A stretch of DNA of 64,000 nucleotides from Antarcticimicrobium sediminis (lineage in GTDB: Bacteria; Pseudomonadota; Alphaproteobacteria; Rhodobacterales; Rhodobacteraceae): NCBI RefSeq assembly GCF_004348975.1, contig NZ_SMFP01000008.1, forward strand, positions 82,080-146,079. Direction: 5' to 3'. Within the stretch, counting starts at the first letter, position 1; every line of letters begins with the position of its first letter. A program made the translations under genes and the position numbers. Of this stretch, positions 1-7,630 are shown one piece after another. The notes beneath the pieces are model-generated. The model was not told the DNA's origin and searched no databases. It saw nothing but the letters and a program-made list of their open reading frames with translations.

Positions 1-255
1 GCGACCTCGGCGCTGGATTCCGAGGTCGAGGCGGCGATCCAGACCGCGCTGGAACGGGTGATGCAGGGCAAGACGGTGCTGGCCATTGCGCACCGGCTTT
101 CAACCCTGTCCGAGATGGATCGTATCATCGTGTTGGAGGCGGGGCGCATCGTCGAACAGGGCAGCCATGAGGTGCTTTTGGCGCGCAATGGACGGTATGC
201 CCAGTTCTGGGCGCGGCAATCAGGCGGGTTTTTACGGACCGAAGAAACGGAATAG
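1..255 (+). CDS. ABC transporter ATP-binding/permease protein, C-terminal fragment
   Basis: The window opens inside this gene, and its last 84 codons run to a TAG at 253-255. The visible part is the end of an ABC nucleotide-binding domain: the D-loop ([10 protein letters not shown]) directly at the left edge, then the switch histidine in AIAHRLSTL, then the usual tail [17 protein letters not shown]. This arrangement is typical of fused exporter half-transporters of the MsbA/MDR type, in which the ATPase follows six membrane helices. The membrane part and Walker A lie outside the window, so the substrate cannot be inferred. The rlmD-like gene starts 39 bases downstream on the same strand. Confidence 0.85.
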   Translation, partial: ATSALDSEVEAAIQTALERVMQGKTVLAIAHRLSTLSEMDRIIVLEAGRIVEQGSHEVLLARNGRYAQFWARQSGGFLRTEETE

Positions 256-294
256 GGACTGTTGCCGCAGGGCCGCTGCGGCTATCACGCGCAT

Positions 295-1554
295 ATGACA
301 AAGCAATTCACGATAGAACGGTTGGGCCATCAGGGCGACGGCGTGGCGCAGGGGTCGATCTTTGCGCCGCGGACACTTCCCGGTGAGGTGGTCAGCGGTG
401 TGGTCGAAGGCGACCGGTTGACCGAAATCCGGATCGAAACGCCATCATCTGATCGGGTGAAGCCGGTTTGCCGGCATTATCAGGGGTGCGGTGGCTGCCA
501 GTTGCAGCACGCTTCCGAGCCCTTTGTCGCGGGTTGGAAACAGGAGGTGGTGCGCCGGGCGCTGATGGCGCAGCGGATCGAAACGGTGTTCCGCCCGATC
601 CTGACCTCGCCACCGCAATCGCGGCGGCGGGCCACGTTTGCCGCGCGGCGCACCAAAAAGGGCGCGCTGGCCGGGTTTCACGGTCGCGCCTCGGACAGCA
701 TTGTCGAGATTCCGGACTGTCAGCTGTTGCTGCCGGGGCTGCTGGCCGCCTTGCCGGTGGCCGAGGCGCTGGCCATGGTGGGCGGCAGTCGCAAGGCGGT
801 GCTGGCCGTCACCGCGACGTTGTCAGAGGTCGGGCTTGATATCGCGGCGAGCGGCGGCAAACCGCTGGACGGGCCGTTGCAGGTGGTGCTGGCCCAGCTG
901 ACCGAACGCCACGGGCTGGCCCGCCTTGCTTGGGATGGTGAGGTGATCGCCATGCGCGCAGGTCCGGTGCAGCGGTTCGGTGCCGCCGCCGTGGTGCCGC
1001 CGTCGGGGGCCTTTCTTCAGGCCACACAACAGGGCGAGGCGGCGCTTTTGGCGACGCTGCGCGAGATCGTTGGCCCGGCCCGGCGCATCGTCGACCTGTT
1101 TGCGGGCTGCGGCACCTTTTCGCTGCCGCTGGCCGAGCGGGCCGAGGTGCACGCGGTCGAGGCCGACAAGGCGATGATCGCTGCGCTGGACGCTGGTTGG
1201 CGCAAGGCGCAGGGCCTCAAGGCGGTAAGTTCCGAGGCGCGGGATCTGTTCCGTCGCCCGCTGATGCCGGATGAGTTGGCCCCGTTTACAGCGCCCTTCG
1301 ACGCCGCCGTTCTGGACCCGCCGCGCGCGGGAGCCGAGGCGCAGGTCGAGCAGCTTGCTTTGGCGCGGGTGCCGGTGATCGCCTATGTCTCGTGCAATCC
1401 GGTGACCTTCGCGCGCGATGCGGCGCGTCTGATCGCGGCGGGCTATAGCCTGAATTGGGTGCAGGTGGTGGACCAGTTCCGCTGGTCGGCGCATGTGGAG
1501 CTTGCGGCGTCGTTCACCTTGGATAAAACCAAGGATAAAATCAAAAAAGCCTAA
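295..1554 (+). CDS. rlmD: 23S rRNA (uracil-5-)-methyltransferase, RlmD/RumA type
   Basis: This is a 419-residue SAM-dependent methyltransferase of the RlmD/TrmA family, which makes m5U in 23S rRNA or tRNA. Cysteines near residues 59, 65 and 68 (CRHYQGCGGC) plus one near 142 (PDCQ) form the 4Fe-4S site typical of RlmD and RlmC. The SAM motif DLFAGCGTF is near 267, LDPPRAGA near 340, and the catalytic nucleophile is in YVSCNP near 367. I placed the start at the ATG at 295, because the in-frame TTG at 262 would add 11 residues before the conserved MTKQFTIERLGHQGDG start. The N-terminal TRAM domain is reduced. The exact uridine modified cannot be told from sequence alone. Confidence 0.88.
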   Translation: MTKQFTIERLGHQGDGVAQGSIFAPRTLPGEVVSGVVEGDRLTEIRIETPSSDRVKPVCRHYQGCGGCQLQHASEPFVAGWKQEVVRRALMAQRIETVFRPILTSPPQSRRRATFAARRTKKGALAGFHGRASDSIVEIPDCQLLLPGLLAALPVAEALAMVGGSRKAVLAVTATLSEVGLDIAASGGKPLDGPLQVVLAQLTERHGLARLAWDGEVIAMRAGPVQRFGAAAVVPPSGAFLQATQQGEAALLATLREIVGPARRIVDLFAGCGTFSLPLAERAEVHAVEADKAMIAALDAGWRKAQGLKAVSSEARDLFRRPLMPDELAPFTAPFDAAVLDPPRAGAEAQVEQLALARVPVIAYVSCNPVTFARDAARLIAAGYSLNWVQVVDQFRWSAHVELAASFTLDKTKDKIKKA

Positions 1555-1572
1555 CAGGCAGGAGACGGGCAG

Positions 1573-2364
1573 ATGCAATTCAGAACCCGACTTGAAGGTT
1601 TTCTGGAGCTCCCGGCGTTCGGCCGGTTCATCACCGGCGTCATCGTGGTCAACGCGGTGCTGCTGGGGATGGAAACCTCGGAAACGCTGATGTCGCGCAT
1701 CGGACCGCTGATCGAGGCGCTGGACAAGCTGTGTCTGGCGATTTTCGTGATCGAGATCGCGCTCAAGATGGTGGCGCAGGGCTGGCGGTTCTTTGTCTAT
1801 GGCTGGAACCTGTTCGACTTTTTCATCGTCGGCATTTCGCTGGTGCCCGGGGCGCAGGGGCTTTCGGTGCTGCGGGCGCTTCGGATTTTGCGGGTGTTGC
1901 GGGTGATTTCCGTGGCGCCGCGTCTGCGCCGGGTGGTCGAGGGGTTCATCACCGCACTGCCCGGTATGGGCAGCGTGTTCTTTCTGATGGCGATCATCTT
2001 CTATATTGGGTCTGTGATCTCCACCAAGCTGTTCGGTCCGGATTTCCCAGACTGGTTCGGCACGTTGGGGCTGAGCGCCTATACGCTGTTTCAGGTCATG
2101 ACGCTGGAAAGCTGGTCAATGGGCATCGTACGCCCGGTGATGGAGGTGCATCCCCATGCCTGGGTCTTTTTCGTGCCCTTCATCATCGTCACGACCTTTG
2201 CGGTGGTAAACCTGTTGGTGGGCCTGATCGTGAATTCGATGCAGGATGCCCACCAGCAAGAGGCCGGGGATCGCACCGCCGCCTATCGGGACGAGGTGTT
2301 GGCGCGATTGCTGGCGATCGAGCAACGGTTGTCCGACGATACAGAGCTGAACGGCAAAAAGTGA
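1573..2364 (+). CDS. Voltage-gated sodium channel (NavAb/NaChBac-type ion transporter)
   Basis: A 263-residue single-domain six-helix cation channel subunit that should assemble as a tetramer in the inner membrane. The S4 voltage sensor carries arginines at 101, 104, 107 and 110 in the three-residue spacing (RALRILRVLR). The pore loop reads FQVMTLESWSMG with TLESW at 177-181, the sodium-selective filter of bacterial Nav channels. S6 is near 198-223 (VVNLLVGLIV), followed by a cytoplasmic helix or coiled coil (about 224-258) as in NaChBac, NavAb and NavSP. The start ATG has AGGAG about 10 bases upstream. Such channels in marine bacteria are linked to motility, pH homeostasis and chemotaxis; no motility genes lie nearby to support that here. 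Confidence 0.93.
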   Translation: MQFRTRLEGFLELPAFGRFITGVIVVNAVLLGMETSETLMSRIGPLIEALDKLCLAIFVIEIALKMVAQGWRFFVYGWNLFDFFIVGISLVPGAQGLSVLRALRILRVLRVISVAPRLRRVVEGFITALPGMGSVFFLMAIIFYIGSVISTKLFGPDFPDWFGTLGLSAYTLFQVMTLESWSMGIVRPVMEVHPHAWVFFVPFIIVTTFAVVNLLVGLIVNSMQDAHQQEAGDRTAAYRDEVLARLLAIEQRLSDDTELNGKK

Positions 2365-2425
2365 TTTTGAGAATCCGCCGCCCGAGGATATTGACCTTGG
2401 GGGGCGATCAGGCGGAGATCCGGGA

Positions 2426-2926
2426 ATGAAGCGACGCACATTTACATTCGGGGCTACCGCGGCGCTGGCCGTGGCAGGATGCAGCAGTAGCAACCGATTC
2501 CAGACTTATCGCGGGCCAGAGGTCACCTCCGTCGTGGTGAACAAGGGCGCGCGCAGTCTGTATTTGTTGCATCACACCGAGATCCTCAAAGGGTACAATG
2601 TGCGGCTGGGGTTCGCCCCCGAGGGTCACAAGGAATATGAGGGCGACGGACGGACGCCAGAGGGCACCTATGTCATCAACCGGCGCAACCCGAACAGCGA
2701 ATTTCATCTGTCGCTGGGCATTTCCTATCCGAACAGAGAAGATGTGGCGCGTGCGGCGGCGCTGGGTAAGAAGCCGGGCGGCGACATCTTCATTCACGGG
2801 CAACCGTTGACCTATCGGCCCAAGGGGGGCGATTGGACCGCAGGCTGTATCGCGGTGAAAAACCCCGAGATCGAAAAGATCTATGCCATGGTACGCGACG
2901 GTACCCCGATCACGCTCAGGGCCTGA
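2426..2926 (+). CDS. L,D-transpeptidase (YkuD) lipoprotein
   Basis: A 166-residue YkuD-domain protein. The N-terminus MKRRTFTFGATAALAVAGC carries a lipobox with acceptor Cys19, so it is probably a lipoprotein. The catalytic motif is split as usual: His124 in IFIHGQP and Cys141 in WTAGCIAV. Family members cross-link peptidoglycan 3-3 or attach proteins to it, using a cysteine nucleophile in the periplasm. The domain occupies nearly the whole mature protein and no LysM or PG-binding domain is present. It follows the sodium channel by 61 bases on the same strand and is convergent with the CAP-domain gene at 2954. A second YkuD protein lies at 3641. Confidence 0.88.
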   Translation: MKRRTFTFGATAALAVAGCSSSNRFQTYRGPEVTSVVVNKGARSLYLLHHTEILKGYNVRLGFAPEGHKEYEGDGRTPEGTYVINRRNPNSEFHLSLGISYPNREDVARAAALGKKPGGDIFIHGQPLTYRPKGGDWTAGCIAVKNPEIEKIYAMVRDGTPITLRA

Positions 2927-2953
2927 TCGGGAGCCTGAGCGGGACGGGCTGGA

Positions 2954-3469
2954 TCAGCCGCCCATCACCAGTGTCCACCAGATCTTGCCATTGCCTTCCT
3001 GGAACCAGGCGAACCCCAGATCCGTCGCCTTCTTGTCGAGGATGACAGAGCGCGTGCCCGGCTCTTCCATCCAGGCGGCGAGGGTTTCAAGCTCGGTTTC
3101 GTAGGTTTCCGAGATATTCTCGCCCAGCATCGCGCGGTCATATCCGGCACGCTGAACCCGATCGAGCGGCGAGGAGCCGTCAGAGCTGAAGTGCCAAGGC
3201 CTGTTCTGGACTGACATATCGCGCGAATGGGTGGCGGCGGCGGCGTTGAGCCGCGCGTCCAGCTTCACCGGGGTGGTGCCGGCCGCCTGACGCAGGGCGT
3301 TGATCGAATCCAGCATACGGTACTGTACTTTCGACGTGTCGCCGCCGCGGATGCGATACACCTTTGTGGATAGCCCGCTGGCGCTGGAGCCGGTGCTTTG
3401 GGCGTCATAGCCGGTGTCACAGGCCGCGAGCCCCAGAAGGCTGACAAGCAGTATCGAAAGTATACGCAC
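2954..3469 (-). CDS. CAP-domain (SCP/PR-1-like) lipoprotein
   Basis: 171 residues. The start MRILSILLVSLLGLAAC is a lipoprotein signal with LAAC lipobox (Cys17). The body has the features of the bacterial CAP/SCP fold: LDSINALRQAAGTTPVKLD, AAATHSRDMSVQN (the helix that carries the first CAP histidine), RVQRAGYD and GENISE, then a C-terminal FAWFQEGNGKIWWTLVMG block. Bacterial CAP proteins are secreted or envelope-bound and of largely unknown activity. It lies between two L,D-transpeptidase genes, which hints at a cell-wall role, but that is inference from position only. Confidence 0.85.
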   Translation of the reverse strand: MRILSILLVSLLGLAACDTGYDAQSTGSSASGLSTKVYRIRGGDTSKVQYRMLDSINALRQAAGTTPVKLDARLNAAAATHSRDMSVQNRPWHFSSDGSSPLDRVQRAGYDRAMLGENISETYETELETLAAWMEEPGTRSVILDKKATDLGFAWFQEGNGKIWWTLVMGG

Positions 3470-3571
3470 GATGTTCCACCCTGAAAATCACTCTGCCCTC
3501 CGGACTTAACGCGCCAAGGCGACGGGCGCAAATGCGCAGCGGGCCGGAGTCGGCGGTTTTGTCGGTTTGAT

Positions 3572-3600
3572 TTGCGACTGCGACTTTCACGTCATAATAT
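3572..3600 (+). promoter_or_regulatory. Sigma-70-type promoter for the second L,D-transpeptidase
   Basis: TTGCGA at 3572-3577 and TAATAT at 3595-3600 are separated by exactly 17 bases. The predicted transcript would start near 3607, leaving a leader of roughly 35 bases before the ATG at 3641. The -35 box coincides with an in-frame TTG that could otherwise be taken as a start codon, so the promoter argues for the downstream start. Confidence 0.6.
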
Positions 3601-3640
3601 GCTTAATATTGGGGAGCGAAGAGTAAGGGTAGGTTGTATC

Positions 3641-4246
3641 ATGTCGAAATCTTCATTCATGAGGCCCTCGCGCCGCAGCTTTCTCGTCGGGGGGGCGGCG
3701 CTGATCGGATCGCCCGCACTGGCGAGCGAAGAGGCAGAGGCCCCCGATCCGCTGCGCCCGGCCCCGGCCGCCGAACCGGCGGTCCGCCACAACATCTCAA
3801 GTTTCCGCTCGGTGAATTGGCAAGCCTATTTCAGCAACCTGCGCAACGGGGCGATTCTGGTCGATACCCGGTCGCGGGCGCTGCATTTCTGGGCAGAGGA
3901 TCACGCGACCTACAAATTGTATCCGTCAAGCGTTCCGCTCACCGACGAGATGACCCGACGCGGACGCACCAGCGTGATCCGCAAGGTCGTCGGCCCAAGC
4001 TGGGCGCCGACGCCGTCGATGAAAAAGCGCAATCCGGAATGGCCGAACTTTATTCCACCGGGGCCGGACAATCCGCTGGGAACGCATGCATTGTATCTGA
4101 GTTGGAAATTCTATCGCATCCACGGGACCCATGATACGCGCAAGATCGGGCGTCGGTCGTCGAATGGCTGCATCGGGCTTTATAATGAACATATCGCCGA
4201 GCTGTTCTCGTTTGCCAAAGTGGGCACGCAAGTGTTGCTAATTTGA
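3641..4246 (+). CDS. L,D-transpeptidase (YkuD) with Tat-type signal peptide
   Basis: A 201-residue YkuD-domain enzyme. The N-terminus has a twin-arginine signal, SRRSFLVGGAALIGSPALA, so export by Tat is likely. The catalytic site is conserved: His161 in YRIHGTHD and Cys177 in SSNGCIGLY, with the typical GTHALYLSW strand before it. The family performs 3-3 peptidoglycan cross-linking or lipoprotein anchoring in the periplasm. It resembles the ErfK/YbiS-like proteins common in Alphaproteobacteria. I start it at the ATG at 3641, which has an AAGGGTAGG-like ribosome site and lies just after a good promoter. The in-frame TTG at 3572 is rejected because it falls in the -35 box. Substrate choice between cell-wall polymers is unknown. 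Confidence 0.9.
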   Translation: MSKSSFMRPSRRSFLVGGAALIGSPALASEEAEAPDPLRPAPAAEPAVRHNISSFRSVNWQAYFSNLRNGAILVDTRSRALHFWAEDHATYKLYPSSVPLTDEMTRRGRTSVIRKVVGPSWAPTPSMKKRNPEWPNFIPPGPDNPLGTHALYLSWKFYRIHGTHDTRKIGRRSSNGCIGLYNEHIAELFSFAKVGTQVLLI

Positions 4247-4389
4247 CGACATGGTGGTGCTGCAAGCGCGAAAAGAAGAAACAAGCGTTTGCAATCGTGC
4301 CGTTAAGCTGCTTAAAAAAAGTCCACGAGGTAAAGTCTTGGGTGCGTAGATTCCGAGTGTTGGGTCTGCGCTAAATCTGGAGGTTAATT

Positions 4390-4572
4390 ATGAAGAAACT
4401 TGTTCTCGCCGCTGCACTGGTTGGCGCCGCTTCGACCGCAACTGCTGGTTCGCTGGCCGAGCCGATCGTTGAAGCACCGGTTATCGTTGAAGAAGCCAGC
4501 AGCTCGTCGAATGGCATCCTGCTGCCCCTGCTGCTGCTGGTACTGGTTGGTGCCGCAGTCGCCGGTAGCTAA
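4390..4572 (+). CDS. Small exported or membrane peptide, 60 residues, function unknown
   Basis: The ribosome site TGGAGG sits 7-8 bases before the ATG. The product starts with a classical signal peptide (MKKLVLAAALVGAASTATA, cleavage likely after ATA), then a short acidic, proline-containing stretch (SLAEPIVEAPVIVEEASSSS), and ends in a hydrophobic helix (ILLPLLLLVLVGAAVAG). After cleavage it would be a tiny peptide of about 40 residues with one C-terminal membrane segment. A strong intrinsic terminator follows within 21 bases, so it is a monocistronic unit. I do not recognise a named family. The clean signals make it a real gene. Confidence 0.75.
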   Translation: MKKLVLAAALVGAASTATAGSLAEPIVEAPVIVEEASSSSNGILLPLLLLVLVGAAVAGS

Positions 4573-4592
4573 TCGCTACACGTTTGACTACG

Positions 4593-4626
4593 AAAAAGGC
4601 GATGGGTTTTCCCATCGCCTTTTTTT
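4593..4626 (+). terminator. Strong intrinsic terminator of the 60-residue peptide gene
   Basis: A perfect inverted repeat, AAAAAGGCGATGGG against CCCATCGCCTTTTTT, with a TTTT loop and a run of T residues. On the minus strand the A-rich flank also gives a T-run, so it can end hemH transcription coming the other way (hemH stops at 4665). Confidence 0.93.
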
Positions 4627-4664
4627 ATGCCCGGCTCTGATTGGTCGTTCGCGTCCCGGCGCGG

Positions 4665-5714
4665 TCAGGCGGTCCAGCCCGACAGATTTTCGCCGATCAC
4701 CGTACACAGCGCCTCGATATGCGCATCATCGTCGTTCAGGCAGGGGATATAGGTGAAATCCTTGCCGCCTGCGGCCTCAAAGCTTTCCCTGATCTCGCCG
4801 TTGATCTCTTCCAGCGTTTCGATGCAGTCGGCGGAAAACGCCGGCGCGATCACCGCGATGTTGGTTTTGCCCTGCCGGGCCAGCTCGGCCACATGCTCAA
4901 CGGTATAGGGTTTTAGCCACTCTTCCGGGCCGAATTTCGACTGGAAGGTCGTGATCAGATCGCTGTCCGCCCAGCCCAGCCGCTGTTTCAGCAGGCGCGT
5001 CGTTTTCTGACACTGACAATGATAGGGATCGCCCTGCATCAGATAGCGCTGCGGCATGCCGTGATAGGAACAGACCAGAATATCGGGTTTGCGCGCCGCC
5101 GTGGCATAGGCCCGCTCGACCGATTGGGCCAGCGCCTCGATATAGCTTGGGTGGTCGAAATAGGCCGGCACCGTGCGACTGGCGGGCTGCCATGGCTCGT
5201 CCATCAGGGCGCGAAAGAAGGCGTCGTTGGCGGTGGCGGATGTGGCCCCAGCGTATTGCGGATAGAGCGGAAAGAACAGGATGCGCTGGCAACCGGCCTT
5301 GACCATCGCGCGGACCTTGCTTTTGGTCGACGGGTTGCCGTAGCGCATGCAGAAATCGACCATGACCTGATCGCCAAACCGGGCCTTGAGGCTCTGCTCG
5401 ACCTTGGCGGTCTGGTCCTTGGTGATGGTCATCAACGGGCTTTCGTTGCGCGCCTCGTTCCAGATCGACTTGTAATTGGCACCGCTGGAGAACGGGCGTT
5501 TGCTGAGGATAACGAGCTGCAATAGCGGTTGCCATTTCCATGCCGGATAGTCGATCACGCGCTGGTCCGACAAAAATTCGCTCAGATATCGGCGCATCGG
5601 CCAATAGGAATAGTGATCGGGCGTGCCGAGGTTGGCCAGTAGCACGCCGATCTTGGGTGTCGGGATCTCCGGATGGTCGGCAGGGGCATGCGCGGGGCGG
5701 GCGGCGTCGGTCAT
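4665..5714 (-). CDS. hemH: Ferrochelatase
   Basis: A 349-residue ferrochelatase, which inserts Fe2+ into protoporphyrin IX in the last step of haem synthesis. Family landmarks are KIGVLLANLGTPD near the start, MRRYLSEFLSDQRVID, MRYGNPSTKSKV, the metal-site histidine in CSYHGMPQRY and the glutamate-bearing CIETLEEINGEIRE near the C-terminus. The length is normal for the family. The gene is convergent with the small peptide gene, and the next minus-strand gene upstream (5770) encodes a methyltransferase-like protein. No regulator site for iron (Irr or Fur) was recognised at the start. Confidence 0.97.
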   Translation of the reverse strand: MTDAARPAHAPADHPEIPTPKIGVLLANLGTPDHYSYWPMRRYLSEFLSDQRVIDYPAWKWQPLLQLVILSKRPFSSGANYKSIWNEARNESPLMTITKDQTAKVEQSLKARFGDQVMVDFCMRYGNPSTKSKVRAMVKAGCQRILFFPLYPQYAGATSATANDAFFRALMDEPWQPASRTVPAYFDHPSYIEALAQSVERAYATAARKPDILVCSYHGMPQRYLMQGDPYHCQCQKTTRLLKQRLGWADSDLITTFQSKFGPEEWLKPYTVEHVAELARQGKTNIAVIAPAFSADCIETLEEINGEIRESFEAAGGKDFTYIPCLNDDDAHIEALCTVIGENLSGWTA

Positions 5715-5769
5715 GGGAGCATCCTGATTTCTGGGGTCATGGGCGCAGATAAAGGGAATCGCCCGTTCG

Positions 5770-6588
5770 TCAATCTGACAGCGGGGTTTCCGTCGTGTTC
5801 AAGGCATCCGCCAGCCGCGTTCGCGCCGATCCCGGACGCAGCGGTTTGGGCTGGCTTTCCGACGGGGCCCAGCCGGTCAGGCTGACCAATTCGAAACTGG
5901 CCCGCAATCGGCCTGCGGGGGTGGCGAAATGTTCGGCGTAAAGCGCGGCGGCGCGGGCAAACACGGCGCGGCGGGTCGGGCGGCGCAACCGGTTGCTCAG
6001 CACGTTGGTTTCGCCCATGCCGCGCAGGTCGTGCATAAGATGGGGCAGATCGCGATATTCGGCGGTCAGTTTCAGGCTGTCGGCCACCGGCAGGGCTAGC
6101 CCGGCGCGTTGCAGCAGCGCGCCCAGCTCGCGGAGCTCGCCCATCGGGGCGATCCGGGGGGACAGCCCCCCGGTGATTTCGCTTTCGGCCTGACCAAGGG
6201 TCGCGCGCAACTCGCTCAGGGTCTCTCCGCCGAGCAGAAAGACAAGCAGGAACCCGTCTTCCTTCAACGCCCGGCGGCATTGGATCAACTGTCCGACCGG
6301 ATCATTGGCCGTGTGCAGGCACATGGCGTGGATCACAAGGTCGTGCGTGTCGGGTGTCAGATCCAGCGTGTCGTCGTCTGCAACGATCCGCGCTTCTGGA
6401 AAGGCGGCGCGCCACAGATCGGGGCAGGGGGTGACGATGGCGGGCTGCGTGAAGGTTCTGTTAACCAGCGACAGGCGATCCTGAGCTTCGTCCAGCGCCG
6501 TATGGTGCAGGAACAGGCTGTCTTCGCGCATACGGGCGCGGCGGGCGGACAGGGCTTGCCTGTCGAACAGGGGGGGCGCGGATGTCAT
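5770..6588 (-). CDS. Methyltransferase-like protein (BioC/NDUFAF5-like) with degenerate SAM motif
   Basis: 272 residues. The order of blocks matches the class I methyltransferase-like family that includes BioC and the complex I assembly factor NDUFAF5: FDRQALSARRARM at the start, then HDLVIHAMCLHTANDPVGQL, ALKEDGFLLVFLLGGETLSELR, and a C-terminal RDLPHLMHDLRGMGETN block. The glycine-rich SAM-binding motif I expected around residues 48-60 is missing: the sequence there is IVTPCPDLWRAAFP. The protein may therefore not methylate. NDUFAF5 itself hydroxylates an arginine of complex I, so an assembly role is possible, but this is inference. Its start overlaps the comF start head to head. Confidence 0.75.
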   Translation of the reverse strand: MTSAPPLFDRQALSARRARMREDSLFLHHTALDEAQDRLSLVNRTFTQPAIVTPCPDLWRAAFPEARIVADDDTLDLTPDTHDLVIHAMCLHTANDPVGQLIQCRRALKEDGFLLVFLLGGETLSELRATLGQAESEITGGLSPRIAPMGELRELGALLQRAGLALPVADSLKLTAEYRDLPHLMHDLRGMGETNVLSNRLRRPTRRAVFARAAALYAEHFATPAGRLRASFELVSLTGWAPSESQPKPLRPGSARTRLADALNTTETPLSD

Positions 6589-7334
6589 GGTTGCAAACTA
6601 AGCCTTTGCGTGCGGGGTTACAAACGGCTGTTGCATTGATTTACCCGCCGCGCTGTCTTGGCTGTGGCACCCAGGTCGAAAGCGATTTTGGCCTCTGTGG
6701 TGCCTGCTGGCGCGAGACGCCCTTTATCGGCGGCACGGTCTGCGACGGCTGTGGCCTGCCGCTTGATGGGGCAGAAGACGGGCACCGGATCGAATGCGAT
6801 GCCTGCATGGACCAGCCGCGCCCGTGGCGGCAAGGGCGTGCGGCGCTTTTGTATGCGGATCGGGCACGACGTCTGGTTTTGGCGCTGAAGCATGGCGACA
6901 GATCCGATATCGCGCGCCCGGCCGGGCGTTGGCTGGCCCGTGCCGCGCGCCCGATGCTGCAGGCGGAAACGGTGATCGCGCCGGTGCCGCTGCATTGGTC
7001 GCGGTTGTTGCGCCGGCGCTATAATCAGGCGGCGCTGCTGGCACAGTCGCTTGCGGCACAGACGGGCGCGGCGTGTTGTCCTGACCTGCTGATCCGGCCG
7101 CACCGCACCCCGATGCTGGACCACGCCACCGCCGAGCAGCGCAAGACGATCCTGCGAGAGGCGATTTCTGTGCATCCCCGACGCCAGCATCGCATGATCG
7201 GGCGTCCGGTGCTTTTGGTGGATGATGTGATGACTTCTGGCGCCACCCTGACCGCCTGCGCCGAGGCTTGCCATGCGGCTGGGGCGGCCTCGGTTGACGT
7301 GGTGGTACTGGCACGCGTTGCAAAGGATGACTAA
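6582..7334 (+). CDS. comF: ComF family phosphoribosyltransferase-like protein
   Basis: 250 residues. The N-terminus holds a double zinc-ribbon (CLGCG, CGACW, CDGCG, CDACM within residues 25-70) and the C-terminus a PRPP-binding phosphoribosyltransferase motif, VLLVDDVMTSGATL near 210. ComF proteins take part in DNA uptake in naturally competent bacteria and are close to the GntX family; the molecular reaction is not settled. The ATG at 6582 overlaps the divergent methyltransferase start by 7 bases and has no clear ribosome site, so in-frame TTG codons at 6591 or 6606 are alternatives. It is followed by glutaredoxin after 35 bases. Confidence 0.87.
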   Translation: MSWLQTKPLRAGLQTAVALIYPPRCLGCGTQVESDFGLCGACWRETPFIGGTVCDGCGLPLDGAEDGHRIECDACMDQPRPWRQGRAALLYADRARRLVLALKHGDRSDIARPAGRWLARAARPMLQAETVIAPVPLHWSRLLRRRYNQAALLAQSLAAQTGAACCPDLLIRPHRTPMLDHATAEQRKTILREAISVHPRRQHRMIGRPVLLVDDVMTSGATLTACAEACHAAGAASVDVVVLARVAKDD

Positions 7335-7369
7335 ATCCAGCACAACGCAGTATATCCAGAGGATCAGAT

Positions 7370-7630
7370 ATGAAACCGGTCGAGATTTATACATCCCCGC
7401 TTTGCGGCTTTTGTCACGCGGCCAAGCGGCTGCTGACCCAAAAGGGTGTCACCTTTTCGGAAATCGATGTCTGGGCCAGCCCGGACCGCAAACCCGAGAT
7501 GATCCAGCGCGCCAACGGCGGCCGCACGGTGCCGCAGATCTTTATCGGAGAGACCCATGTCGGCGGCTGTGACGAGCTGTACGCGCTGGAAAGGGGCGGC
7601 AAGCTTGACGCGCTGCTGGCCGAGTCATGA
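7370..7630 (+). CDS. grxC: Glutaredoxin 3
   Basis: An 86-residue monothiol/dithiol glutaredoxin of the GrxC type. The redox motif is CGFC (Cys12, Cys15) in YTSPLCGFCHAAK, unlike the usual CPYC. The glutathione-binding TVPQIFIGETHVGGCDEL block is intact. It reduces protein disulfides and glutathione mixed disulfides in the cytoplasm. The stop overlaps the start of the amidase gene by four bases (ATGA), so translation is probably coupled. Confidence 0.95.
   Translation: MKPVEIYTSPLCGFCHAAKRLLTQKGVTFSEIDVWASPDRKPEMIQRANGGRTVPQIFIGETHVGGCDELYALERGGKLDALLAES

Noticed and set aside
262-294. TTG start for the rlmD-like gene
   Set aside because: It adds 11 residues not seen in the family; the ATG at 295 begins the conserved sequence.
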